Under the pieces are notes generated by a model. The model saw only the letters and a list, made by a program, of their open reading frames with translations. It did no database searches and was not told where the DNA came from. 64,000 nucleotides of DNA from Lanius collurio (Eukaryota > Chordata > Aves > Passeriformes > Laniidae): contig JACBWW010000008.1 in assembly GCA_020086605.1 (NCBI GenBank), positions 22,779,959 through 22,843,958 on the forward strand, in the 5' to 3' direction. Both the position numbers and the translations under genes were made by a program. Each line of letters starts with the position of its first letter. The first letter of the stretch is position 1. Positions 1 through 13,400 of the stretch are shown one piece after another.

Positions 1-2195
1 AGAATGTCCTACACAAGCATGTAGGCTCTGTAGAGTCACAATCTGTCCTTGTTTATCAACAGATGGAAGTCCAATTACAACCATGCTGTCTTCATGCAAC
101 CCAAAGGGTGCATGTAAATGCATAAGTAGGGGATGAATATACAAACTGAAAAAAAAGAGACAAAATTATTCCTCTTATCTTGTAATTACGCGTCCTCTGA
201 ACTTAATATACACAAGGATTTCTGCAATTCCTCCAGATGTCAGAGACCAAAATCTTTGAGGACAGCCCTTTGTCCAGGAGGATCGTTTGAGATAAAACTG
301 TGTTCAGATTAAGATGCTGGCAAGGATAAGTTCAAAGTCATGTCGAACTTGCTATCTAAGATCATTTTTCAGGAGGATGCATGCTTGTCTCTAAGGCAAA
401 TCAAGAAATTTGATGCTTTGTCATCTGTCCCAAGCATACAGTAATTTTTATGGTTCATTAAGACTTGGAAACACAGAGTGGGAATCTTCTGGGATACTCT
501 AAGAAAAAGGAATACTACAGTCTCCAGTCTTTTCAGCTTTTTTTTGCAAGCTAAATGACATTTTACTTCTTACTTGTCCTCTTTAAATGTACTCTGCATA
601 CCATTATGGGCTTGGAGCAAGAGTATTTATTATAGACAGCTACTGGTTAATATGAAAGCAGGATTTCTGCATACATCTACATAAGAGAATGAATAAGAAT
701 GCAGCCATGAAAAATAAAATTTCAGACTTGTAGTGTTCTACATTACAGAGTTCCTGCAGATGTAGAGCAGTTGAGACACTGTTAAGAACTCATCTGAAAT
801 TAAATGCATTATTTTAGACAAAATTTTAAAAAAAGGAAAAGGAAAGGTAACTGAGGCAGACATGAAGCTGTGAATAGCTCTGTAATGGAGAGACACAGTT
901 TTAGCAGGGAGTCTGAAAAGAATTTACCTGTTTAACCAAGCAAAAGAAAGGTGATAGACGATTTAAGACTTGTCTGTTAATGCATCTAAGCAGGAAGATA
1001 AAAAGGACTAACTCCACAGATATTGAATGAGACAAGATGACTGTTTACACTAAAAGAAAGTAATGATACAGAAGAAAATGGATAAAAACTGACCCGTTAA
1101 AATTTTTGGCGGAATTTTTATTTTTTAACTCAGGAGAATGAAATACACTTTCAACAAAAACATAAGCAGGAATTACTTTTTATCAATTTATAAATTTACT
1201 GTATGACGTGACTTCTTCACACAACAAGTAACCTAACTCAGCTTTACTACCACTAGTTCCTTATACAACTATGATTTAAAGCATCCAAAAGGAATGTATA
1301 ATTTAAAAATAATCATTTTGCTTTTGTTGGTTTTAGTAATTTTTTTGGTTCTCAGTGTTTGGTACTATTTAACACTCTTTTTGCTAACCACAAAGTATCT
1401 GCAGATTTGTAAATACATAATTATATGACTTCATGAACAGCTACACAGATTCATAATTTTTCCTTTCGGTTTTTTTTAGAAAATGGTGGATAAGTTAGTT
1501 ATTTGCAAGATAATAATTTACATATGGCTTTTGTCAAGCCACGTTTGGAAAGAAATCAGCATGTGACTAAAAAATTCGAACCCAACCATTTAACATTATG
1601 TTGTTAGTTACATTACATTAAATGACGTTATGTTGGATGCATAAGTATGTTCTATTGAAAGCATAAAAGATTGTCAAAAATTGCTTTGCATTTAACTTCA
1701 ACTAATTTATTAAGCAAAAGAAGAGCAAGCAGTTAGTTAGTAAACTAGCTTATTCAGTTACTATTCTTTTTTTTTTCTTAAGTAGAACTCATCTTCTGAC
1801 GCCTTATTTCTTATTTTTAGTCATTGATTTATTTTCTGTTACAAATTCCACTATTTTTCAAAATCCCAATCACATCATAACTTTGAATGGATGACTTATT
1901 GACATGAATAAGTTGAATAAAGCATAATAAAGTTATTTTCTCTGCTAAAATTCTGATGCAAGGTATTTCATCCACGTCCTTTACTACCTAAGTGTTTGAC
2001 ACTTAACTTTACTAGCAAGTGCATTGCTCCATTTAATGTCATGATTTTAGTTTCAGTCTTAGTATGTTGTCATACAACTAAACTTTCTTATTAAATAATA
2101 GAATCATAGAACTGCTTGAGCAACTTCCATGAATTAATTCATAGAATTAGTTAAGCCACTTCGATGATTCAAAAGCTCCAAACAGCTACTCGATC
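1..2195. other. FGF10 intron 1, unassigned AT-rich DNA
   Basis: AT-rich sequence with no open frame of note and no recognised element. Bases 2099-2113 resemble the short tandem tail seen at CR1 3' ends, but what follows does not match CR1. Confidence 0.6.
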
Positions 2196-2573
2196 ACTCC
2201 CTCCCCTAGTGGGATGGGGGATAGAATCAGAGGGTTAAACCAACTATCTGATGCCCAGCCAGTCCCTGAGCAGTGGCAGCCCGGGCCAAACACCCTCCCC
2301 ACCCCAGTTTTGTTGTTGTGCATGACACCATGTGGTGGAACAGCCCTGTCATCAGTTAGAGTCTCCTGTCCCAGCTGTGTCACCTTCAAATTTCCTGTGG
2401 TCTCCCATTTCCTCACTGTAGGGACAGTGTGAGGGGCAGAAGAGGCCTTGGCTGTGTAAGTCCTGCTCAGCAGTAGCTAAAACATCCTTGTGTCATCAGC
2501 GCTGTTCTCACCACTTACTCAAAACAAGCTGCTGTGAAGAAATTTAACTCCGTGTCGGCCAAAAAACAGTACA
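2196..2573 (-). mobile_element. Solo or partial ERV LTR, reverse orientation
   Basis: Read on the minus strand, the segment begins near TGTACTG at 2573 and contains the ordered blocks I recognise from passerine LTRs. They are a GTTAAATTTCTTCACAG block, the motif GATGTTTTAGCTACTGC, a GCCAAGGCCTCTTCTGC block, a region matching 'atgacaccatgtggtggaa' in the reverse sense, and a terminal GGGATGGGGGA block. The open frames across it on both strands are meaningless shadows. The part corresponding to R/U5 is mostly missing, so this copy or subfamily is internally shortened. No internal retroviral genes flank it. The assignment to an avian ERVL-like family is from memory. Confidence 0.6.
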
Positions 2574-4800
2574 AATAAAGCCAGCATTGTATTTAGTACA
2601 CCCTACTACAATCAAAGTAATATCTCTTGATGGACCTAGGAGCCAAATGCTCAATCAGTAGATACCCAGGAGGCATAGAATTCTAAAGATATCGAGCAAT
2701 GCAGGGTTGAAAGGAATACCACATTGAATTTAGTGGAAGCAGATTAAGCAGAGAATGAACTTTCTAGGTTTAGGCCAACCTGAAAAGTCATTGTGCGTTT
2801 ATCTTACATAAAATATTACTGCAATAAATAAGGCAAAATAATGTTCCCTTGGAAATTGTAGGATGAACTAAGGGGTTTTGTGTATATTATGTAATAATTC
2901 TGCTATATTCACTAAGCTTTTGTTTTAATTATTCATTATGTTTTCAGGGCCCTCAGGCTTTTTTCAAGTAATATTTTTCCAGGGTTAACGAGACTTCCAG
3001 GCAAGTAAAATATCTATGTGGGGAAGTCAGAGAACTAAGAGATTTAACTATAGCTGCCACACCTCTACTAGAACTGCTGTCACCACGATATTTGTCAGCT
3101 GTGTTTATGGCTCACAGGAAGAAAATCAATAAATACAGCCATTTTGTGCACATATTGTCAGATACTGCCCTTCATTATTACATTTCACTGCTCCCTTTGA
3201 GCAAAACAAGCCCAAGGTTTTGTTGTCATCTCTTTATTTGTTCCCTTCTACAGACATGTTTTTTGATGGTGTGTTGGTGGTTTATTTGCAATTAGTCTGT
3301 GAGTATCCTGTGTGAATACACTTCAGCCTTGTGCTGCAGTGCACACTGGAATGTAGTCCAACAATTTCAGTTTTCATTATGTGTGTTCTTTGTTATGTCA
3401 TTGACTTATGTTTCTGCTTATTTATAATACACAGAAAAATCATGCACTGGGACATCTAGCAGGCAATTTCTGTGGTGTGGAGAAATATACAAACACCTAT
3501 ATTAATGAGCTTAATATTCATAAACTAGATTATTAATAGTAAATACTATTATCTTAGGGATATGTTGATGTAATCATATATATTTGAAACCAAATCATGG
3601 TCCTCATAGATGCTTGCTAAAAGTTAGCTAAATACAACTAAGCTGAAAAGATGCCCATAATTAGTGAAAAGCATGGAATACTTTCTGAAAGATATCATTC
3701 TCTCATTCTAGCTGTTATTGCTTTTGTTTGGCCTACTTCCAGATGGGAAATAGCTTAGACAAGATCTATCCATTAAAAAACATTGACATCTGTCTTGTGG
3801 GTAGAAATATGAGAAGGGAAGATAAATGGTGTCTCATGCCTGTGCTGAAATATATCAAATTTTAAGGGAAACAAATTCACCCTGTGCCCTTGGATTGCAT
3901 GAAATATTTACAATATGTCACTATCATTTTGCCTGCATGTAGAATCCCTTAACAGTTCTTTTTCTACATCATTTTTTGTATCAAAAATATTAATTACTGG
4001 CTAGTTCATTTTAAACAAGTTCAGTCCAAATTGAGAGTGTGAACAATTTGACAGCTACGTAGCAGTTTGGCTTCTGATGGGAGATACACTAGGGATTTTG
4101 CATCCAGGTAAATGTACTTCAGCACTAAGGAGTATATTTAAATTAAATGTGAAATGCTCAATATATGTGTGTATGTGTCTTCATAAACAGTACATCAGTA
4201 GCCCAGAGTCATGCTGTTGGATCTATATTTTAACATCAGCAACACAATAAAGTACGTGCATATACAGTGTTTAGTGTGCTTATGTTTAGTTATGCTTATA
4301 TTTGCATATGCTTATGCATATGCAAAAATACACATATGAAAAAAAAAACTTTTCCTGGATGGAATTTAATGCTGTGAACAATAAATGTAGACACTTGCAG
4401 GTTCATAGATGAAGATATTACCTCCATCAGTTTAGTTTCATTGCTGAATTTAATTTGGTTTTTTTGGTGTCTTTTAAGTAAAGACTAATGTAAAACTGTT
4501 TGTGTCAACTTAGCCTTTACATCCAGATGCCAGTCTACAAATGCTGTCATTTAAGACAGGAACAGAAGTGGAAACATCATAGCTTAACTGGACCAATGGC
4601 CCACAAGCGTGGAGAATCAGAATTAGACCGAAAGGATGAGCCTTAGACTAGAGAAGAGACAAAGTATTTCTTCACTACAGTATTAAAAAGCTTTTTAAAT
4701 TAGTGTTAAACAAGCTAGCCTGAGAAATGGCAGCAATCAAGCCACAGGGCTGAATCCCTCTGCAGAGCTAACACAGTGGCATAATGAGCATTTAGAAGTA
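2574..4800. other. FGF10 intron 1, unassigned
   Basis: AT-rich DNA without a recognised gene or element. A cluster of POU octamer-like sites lies at 4300-4325 (see findings). Confidence 0.55.
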
Positions 4801-4865
4801 ATTGAATGGTCAGGGTTGGAAGCGACCTTAAAGATCATCCAGTTCCAATGCCCCGTGGTGACAAT
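4801..4865 (-). mobile_element. CR1 LINE 3'-end fragment
   Basis: The + strand carries 'gggttggaagcgaccttaaa' followed by 'gatcatccagttccaatg'. This is the reverse complement of the conserved CR1 3' terminus (…GGTCCCTTCCAACCC). Only about 65 bp remain, with no coding part. It is a severely 5'-truncated insertion in minus orientation. Confidence 0.75.
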
Positions 4866-7800
4866 CCCTTTATGCTAAACACAGTACAAGTACAAAATAG
4901 GAAACAGTTCCTCTGAAAAAAATGTGCTATGTATATACAAAATAGACATAAAAGTAAGTAATAAATGCATTTAAACTATGCAAATAAGTATGTACATATT
5001 TATCAAACTTATAAGATTAAACATAATATTTGCTTTTTCAGGGGAAGAGGTGTTTATCCGATACAGTGTAATCCCTAAAAGCATTACATTCAAATTGAAC
5101 TATTTAAATTAAGAGCATTGTAGGCTCCTAGCCTGCATGGGAGTTTGTCACACAGGTAGGTTTGCCTTCTCAGATACTGAGATGACAAAGCCTGTTTTCT
5201 TTTAAAATACTCTCTTTACTGCCTCTGCTGTTGCATAATCTTTGTAGTTCTGTTTTAATTGTTCTGGTAAGTGATGTTACCCAAGTTCCTCTAGTCACAA
5301 ACACTAGTGAATTCCAAGGGTTTCAGAAGATCTGTATTCAGTTTACACTGTGGTATTTTAATTTCTCTCTAGCAGGCAAACTCCTCCCTCAAATTTTTGT
5401 ATATATTTTTACCCTTTCCAGAGTGCTACTTGTGTTTAGTAGTTCCCTCATATATGTGCTATGTGTATCACTTTCATGAGAAAAAATTAAATTCAAATTT
5501 GGTTATAGATAAAACAGGTACTTTATCTTGAACAAAATTTGTGCATGCTAGGTGTTTTCTGCTTTCTTTTAACAGAACTTTTTATAACATTTAATTTATA
5601 GAACTGGATTTTTCACAGTGAATCCTACAGCCAGTGTACAGCCCATATATTGCTGATGTCCCTGAGCATCTATAGTTTCTTTTTTCCACAGTGTGGAAAA
5701 TGAAGGAAGACCAATTAATAAAAAAATGTTTAATAAACTTATCTCAGATATTTTAGCATTTCTTATAATTACTAAACTGTATGTGGCAGTTCAAAGATGC
5801 TAGAAAGCTTCTGTTATAGTTCAGCTTTTTTATTATGTTTTCTTTGAACATGCAATGCAATGGGGAAGATGAGGAAAAGGCTGTACTGATATTTGAAACA
5901 CATCAAAGGCTTAAGAAACTAGACATGCAAGACAGATGCTTTTGTTAAAGTCTGCTGTATCTCATTTCACAATCTTTAGCAGCATATACAGCTTCATGAT
6001 TTCACACAATTACTGTTTTCCTTCTTATTAATGTGAAAATTTAATAAGAGTAAGAAACACTTGTTTCAGTATGAAATTCTGAATTTTTACAAGAATTCAA
6101 GCTTAAACATGCAATGTTTGGAAAAAAGCAATAAACAGATAAAAAATTGCTAGTATAAAGCAAATCTTAAGGTTCTTTATTGTATGAGAAAACCAATAGC
6201 ATCTAGTCTGACAGTTCATATATTGCAGCCTATTGCCTTTAACACTATAAAAGAGAATAGAAATGTACACATTTAGCATTGTTAATATATGGCTAATCAT
6301 ATAGCCAGATAAGCATTAAGCTTGGGTTAGACATCAGTTTAGAAAAACTTAATTTTTTGTTTCTTAGGTGGTTCCAAATTTTTCACTTAAGTGGTTTCTT
6401 TCTTAATGAGCTTCCCTGACTTCAGCTTCTACAGTTCAGTGTCTGCTAAGTCTCTAAGTATTTTACATTAGGCAGTATTTTTTTTTTTTTTTTTAATTAG
6501 CGGAAACGTCAGCCCAGAAATAATCCTAGAAGTGAGCAGAGTTAGCCTTATGATTGTAAGATCAAATCCTGTCTAACACAGGCCCAATTTTAGACATCAG
6601 TTCTGTAGTTTGAACTGGAAACCGTAGAGGAAAGGGAGTTTGAGACTCCCCATTCCCTCATGCAGAAGGATGCCCTAGGTATGCTTCCCTTTGATCTCCT
6701 ATATGATTTCTGATAACTCTTCTTGAAATAAAGTGATAATTATGGTCAAGATACTCCAATAAATTGACTAATTAATTAATATGAAACAAATTGGCTGCTC
6801 TCTACTGCAATAATCCTAAGGATGTGCAAAGGTCCTGTTTACAGTTTTAAGTTCAAGTGGTAGAGGGGCCTCTTACAGCAGAAAGAGCTGGGTACTATCC
6901 TCACTTCTGCTTTGTAACCACAAATTTGTTACAGTACTTCACACGTACTGCTTTCCATTTGTAGACCTCATTGAAAATACTCATCTGTAAATATTCCCAG
7001 CTTTCCTCCTCATTCAGAATATGATACACCACTGGGATTTCCTTATCTTGTTTAAATTGAAAATGGGCATGGAGTAAGACTGTCAGATTTGGTTTATTCC
7101 ATTATAGTTAAAGTAGCAGCCTTTAATCATTACCAGCAATATTAGTGCCACAACAGTGTTTACATCTCAAATATGCTTCTAATTTTCCCAGTCAAACGCA
7201 AATTGTTGGTGATATCTTAATGTTTTTTTAGGTAGCTAATGCCAAAATGGAAGGTTATGATCTTGATCTGAATATTTCCCAGATGTGTGGTAAGGTGAAA
7301 GGTGGAACAGCTAACAGAACTTGACTTCCTATCTGTGTTAGTCTAAGTTAAGTGAATTCTAAGTCAGGCATAATTAGAGAATGAGACCCGTAGAAGCCTT
7401 CACCTTCACAACTGTTTGAGATGAAAGCTTAGCGCTTGGGTGAGTGTAACATAATCCACATGTTGGAAGAGAAATCAGAATCAGCTGTCATTGTCCTCTG
7501 CATATGTTTTACAGTGCCCCATTAGCCACCTTCTTGTCAAAAGTCAGTGATCTTCTCTGAGCTTAATGTTTCTAATTCATTTACAGTGGAATCAGGACCA
7601 GATTCTAAATCTGATGCCAGTTTCAACACATTGCCTTCCACTGAGGTTTCAGTTCACATATGACAGATCCAGTTTGGAAAGATATAGTTGATAGAGATGG
7701 ATTCTAATGATCCTCAGTCACAGGAGTCACTTAACTCTCTTTCAAGACAGCCACATCAGATATAACATAGATAATAAAAAGAAGAAATAGAAAAACATGA

Positions 7801-10171
7801 AATTTCTGAATTTGGCCCCTGGGGTTTTCACCAGACCTTCAAAGGCTTTTTCAACCTGGAGTATTGTCTGAATTGAAAAGGCATCTAGAATCTCTGCTAT
7901 ATCCAAGAACACTGGAATTGTTAAGCTGGGAATCAGAGATTGATATTCAAATCATTTGAGATAAATAGGAAAATTCAGTTTTATTAATTATTGTAGTGTC
8001 ACCAGATAAAACACTGACATAGATCTCAGGTAGCAGAGTCCTTTTTCAAGCTTTGCTATTATTCTGCTAGGTCACTGCAGCAAAGCAGTCAGCCCTCTGA
8101 ATCAACTGTTGTGAAAGGAGACCCACAAGCTGATCTTACTGACTTTGATTGCTAACAATCCTGCAATGAGGGTCACACGCTTTCCAGGTGTGGTAATATG
8201 TATGCTAATATGTAAAAAATAAGTGGAAATGGCATTCAGGGACATGTCTGTTAACACTTAAAGAGGTAATGGCCTGTTTTTAATGTACATGATAAAAATC
8301 TTTTTATGAGGGTAGAGTGGGAAGACATTATAGAGTGGTCCCATAACAAATCCATCAGGGATTTTCCTTTGCTGCTTGTTACAGAGAGATAAGCCAGGTT
8401 TCTTGAAGAAGTGAAGTATTAGTTGACTTCTCCTAATAACTTTCACTTATGCTGGAAATTTTTATTCAGTTTTGTTAATGAATAGCTCAGAGTGTGTGTG
8501 CAAATGAAGATGAAGCTCCTGTGAGAAACTAGGCAAGAAATCCGAGAAGTTAAAAATTTTTAGTTCTGTGCCAAGAAAAATGGTAGATTTGAATCCACCA
8601 CAGGCTACAGATGTGCAAGAATGTATTTTATATCATTTTCAAAGCTGTGTATGTTTTGTTAGAAGTAGCTCAGGAATCAAGAATTGCTGAAGTATCAGCT
8701 GCAAATTATATTGCAGTATAATTTGTGATAATACTGATTGCTGGTTTTACATGTTACATGTCTAAGAGATAAGGCTGTATAAAACAGAGCATACTGCCCA
8801 TTAAAATCTTCCTATTTCTGGGCATGGGACCTAAAATATTTTTGGTCAAACAATGGTGAAACAGCTGAGAATGGTGACTGACTGGTAACTTGCCAAATTA
8901 TCTGATATGTCCTGTTGAAATGGGATTTGAGGAAGAAGGATAAATCTGGCATAAATTTATATCACCCTTTGGAAATTTACCATCTTGACTGTGGGTAGTT
9001 TGTGTCTCTTTGGGAATGTGGCCACACATCTCCCTTTTATGTGCCCCATTAGCACTGGAGTTGTTGCTTTTGACATCAGAGATTAATATTTAAAGATGTA
9101 AGATCAGTTAGAACAGATTTCTGAGGTCAGTTAGCACTGGATCTTGTCAGCTGTTATTTTAGCACTGGCTCTGGAAGCTTTGAGATACTTCAGGCAACAT
9201 GATAGATCCCCTTGCACCAGAGCTGTTCCACTTTAATACCAGAGAGGTGCTGCAAAGGTGGTTTGTCAACTGGAATTTCACCATTAAAAATTTTACAGAG
9301 CATTTGCTGTTGTTCATGTGAAACACGTGGGGCGTGGAAATTAAAAATTACCACAAATAGAGTCAAATGATGTTACTCTATTGTTATAACAAAGAAAAAT
9401 ATTTGGAATATAATTTTTTACCCTGGTACAACAATTTATTTCATCTTTACCACCAGATTTTTATCTTCTTTTCTCTCTGAAGGCTTTTGTGTTTTCTTAG
9501 GCAGCTGAGAATGTAACTGGTGGGACTGAATGGGGTCAGGCAGTTTAATTGCTCTGTAGTTGCATGGAAGTGAATTATGATGAGCAGATGCATGACAATA
9601 GATTCAGCAGTGCTGTAACTGTTGTTTATTGTGTTAGTTTAAAACCAGCAAGGAGCTCCCAAAGCATGGTCTTGGCACAAAATTTTTCAAACAGCAAAAT
9701 ATGTAAAGTAAATAAATAGACTGAGAGGATAAAGGAAGCCACTGTGATCTTTGGTCATACGTTTCAACTTACTTTTTTCTTATCAAATTCTTTTGTTAGT
9801 GTCTACAAGGAAAGGGGAGGAGATTACAGTGTGGGCTTGAGGATAAAAAGAGGCACTGGAAAGTAAAGAATAGGAAAAAAAAATTCAGTAGAGGTGGGCA
9901 GAAAAACATAGATACTAAGAATCACATTTTCATACATGGTATCTTTGTGCTTTGCCCTGTAGGATACTTGCTCTCTGTAAGCCTGGTTTGTGAAAGGAGA
10001 ACCAAAAATTTGTAGTTTTCGTAGGAACTACTGTTGGGAATGATGCCTTAGGATTTTAGCTTTTATATTTTTCATATCCTGTAATTCTTTAGTGTATAAT
10101 TCTAAAGTCCATATAGACTGTTAGCTACCGTTCTCCCATTTAAGTCAGATAAAATTATTCCTCTCTATGCC
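4866..10171. other. FGF10 intron 1, unassigned
   Basis: About 5.3 kb of AT-rich intronic DNA. It includes a poly-T tract near 6478-6494 and a small perfect palindrome at 5682-5700. No open frame has a recognisable protein and no transposable element is evident. Confidence 0.55.
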
Positions 10172-10484
10172 TGAAATTGAAGGACACCTTAGTCCTTGAC
10201 TGTCTCAGATCCTGAGAAGATTGAACAGAAGTGGGTTAAGGGGGAGCAAACTTGGGGTAAGTGACTTTATTACCTAAAGCTGTAATTGGAGGATGAACCC
10301 CCAATATGCAAATGGACCAACTTATAAAAGGATGAAAACTCATGACGCCATTGTCCATTTTGGGTGTTGCCCCTGGAGACTTTGATTGCCCTAATGTACC
10401 TTGAAGGCCCTTCAATAAGTATAACTGCTTTTATTCTGTTAATTTGGTGTAGCCTCTGTTTTTAGGTAATCCATCAAGGCATCA
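10172..10484 (+). mobile_element. LTR-like element, sense to FGF10
   Basis: This roughly 313-bp block has LTR architecture: a TG start near 10172, a TATAAAA box at 10323-10329, and a variant poly(A) signal AATAAG at 10414-10419. A T/G-rich stretch follows, and the end near 10484 is CAAGGCATCA. Phrases such as 'ccctggagactttgattgcc' and 'ttgaaggcccttcaataag' resemble LTRs I have met in bird genomes. Boundaries are estimates and no clear target duplication is seen. No internal viral genes are present, so it would be a solo LTR. Its family is not certain. Confidence 0.5.
10323..10329 (+). promoter_or_regulatory. TATA box of the LTR-like element
   Basis: TATAAAA in a GC-richer local context, about 90 bases before the AATAAG signal. 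This is the usual spacing of U3 TATA to R poly(A) signal in a short LTR. Confidence 0.4.
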
Positions 10485-13400
10485 GGAGTCCAGTTTTCAT
10501 GTACTGAATCACAAGTTCTGTATGATTTACTGGTATTCAAACACATTTTTTATTTTGTTTTTAAGTGGAAGTCCCTTCACATTTCAGTCTAACAGGGCTA
10601 GTACAGTTCTCAATTATTACTCATTTACAGAAATGTACATTTACAAAATGTACAAACAGCATTGACTGCAGTGTTTGAATGGTTTATAATAAAACAAAAA
10701 GGAAATACGGTTAGTGTTGCAATTGATGAGATCAATAAGCAAGAAATAAGCAAATGAAGAACATGGGGATGAGGGACATAAAGATCACAATATAGGGGGA
10801 AGTACCCAAAGTATACGTAATCTACAAAGGCAATGCAATGCAAAACAATTATGGTGTTGAATTTTTTGTGAGTATAATATAAAGGATCACACTCCTATTA
10901 TTGCCTGGGACTGCCACATATCTGAGCTGTCTTCTGCTGCTCCCTGGGCCTTTTAATGTTTCTTTACACTTCTGGAATTCCTCTGCATTAGTCACAAATA
11001 TCGTATAGGAGTTCTGAACTGGTTTCTTTGTAGCCAAAAATCAGCAGCACACCATGCACACTGTAAGTACAGTGAAGTGCAAATACTGTACAAAATACTG
11101 TTCTGCAGTGTAGTAAGTCCAGCATTTTCAGAAATAATTGATTGGCTTCCTGTGTGTGAAAACACAGTTTTATGGTCTTGGAAGCATTCTCAAGAGATCA
11201 TGTGGTACATCCCCTTGTCCCACAACATATCTATCATCAACTCAGCTGGACACTTTTATCACCTGCTCCTAAAGTCTACACACACTCCAAAGCATCTTTA
11301 ATGAATAAAGAGAGTTTTTATCACCCTTATTAAAATCCTACTATTCTTAACATCCTCTCTTACTCTTTTTATAGTTGAGCCCATTATTTCTGGTGTCTCT
11401 TGCATGGATTATTCCCTCATCTTCTCAGAAATTTTTAAGTATTTGAAAGTTACTGTTGCACTTTTTCTTTCCAACTCCCCCCCTTCCTAAGATAAATAGG
11501 ATAACTTTATTTAACTTTCAATTACAAATCATTTTTTATATGCCTATCACTATGCTGATTGCCTTCCTTAAACATAACTTGAAATGAGCATAGAGCTCAC
11601 ATGAATTCTTCTAAATGCTGGATTATATGGAAGGATCTTCCTTTGCATTTTCAACACATTTAGATCTGGTAGGATGCTATTCACTTTTCATGTTGCTCCC
11701 TCAAGGTCACATTGTATACCAGTAGCTACTCAGAAACTTTTCTGCAAAATAATTATCTTGTTCTTCTTCATCTTGTTATTTGCAAGTCCTCAACACTTCA
11801 TTTCATTTTTGCAGTGAATCATTGGCAACAATTCTCTAAATACAGTTTTCTAGCCTGTTTTTCATCTACTTAAAATAAATTTATATTAAACTAGTGTATT
11901 TATGATAATGTAATGTGATTGTGTCAAAAGCCAGCTACATAACCATTTTCATGACGTGACCTGTTATGCTGTTATAAAATCAGATTAGATTTAATGGAAT
12001 TTGCTCTTGACAGGTCTTTGCTGGCTGCTTCTTTGCTTTCTTTCATTTCTCTGTATGAGGGGATGTATATGTAAGAATTAAAGGGTTACTCCACTGTTTC
12101 AGACGAAAGGTCAGTCTGGTTTCCTGTCTCTGACAGGAGCAGTAGGAGAAGCCCAAAGAGGAGAAGAGCAAGTATTCGGTGCTAGCTGCCTTTTATACTT
12201 CCCTAGTGAGCATCAGAATGCAGCTCGGAGACTAATGATGGTATTGATTTCCTTTTCTTAGGAACATATTTGCGGAATCAATTGCTCTGATTGATTCTTA
12301 GTTCAGGTAAACTGACATCCTGCCAATGACTGCTGTAATCTAACAAGTGTGAAAAAAATCACTTATTTTGTTTTAAACATTGAATTGTTGCGTTCATTTA
12401 AGGTTCAGTCCATAGCAGCATTTTCTCCATTTTCTCAGCTGCCTACAGTTTTGTTGATTTTCCCTACCAAAGCCATTTCTGTTCCACCCTGGCAAAGCCC
12501 AGTGGTTTATTTATTCCTCAAAAATTAGTTAATCCTTATTTCTGATTATGCATGTTGCTCTTCCTTGTAGCTTTTCCAGTTCTGTTCTATCTTTTATGAG
12601 ACAAGAGATAAGGGTAGCATTTGTGCTCAAAATGCAGTGATGGATGGATTTAAACTTTGTGGCTGTATTTTTCATTACCTAAACATTCCCTACTCCTCTC
12701 CAGTAAATTCCTTATTTTTTTGAGTATCTATTATAAGACAAAGAATTAGCAGCTGGGCTATAGGCCATTCTGCAACACATTCCATCTTTATAAACCTAAT
12801 GTTGTTTTTCCTCTCTTCATCACTTTATACAACATTCACCTACACAGAATTTTTTCTGGTATTTTACTACCTTATCAGCTTGGGTTGTGAGAGTCTTGCA
12901 ATTATTCCAAATTCCTTCAGATTTAGTACCCTGAATAATTTAGTATAATCAGCAGGGTTTGTCATGGCATTAATGTGAATAATTAATGAATATGCTGAGC
13001 ACAGAAAATACCAGGACTTTGTTGATTGCTTTCCTGAGAAAAACTATTACCTTTTTTCCTCTATTCTTTTTTTTTTTTTTATTTTCCCCATAACTTATTT
13101 ATTTATTGTCTTCTACACACCAGCTACACATCATGTGTATAGAAAATTGATGCTGCCTGGAATACAACTGTGGAGTTGGTCATGCACAAGCAATAAGACA
13201 TTGTCGATGGTTTTACATTTAATATCTGTGTGCAGGCTGTACAAGGAGCGTGCTCACCACTGATCTGACATTCTCAGGTGTTTCTGTATCCACATGCAAA
13301 ATCCCTCTGTATGGCAGCTCTGTTCTTCAGCTGCTTATCTCCATCACTGTCTGCAGGTCTGCAATGTCAAATAACATATTTCCCTAGATGACTATTGGAT

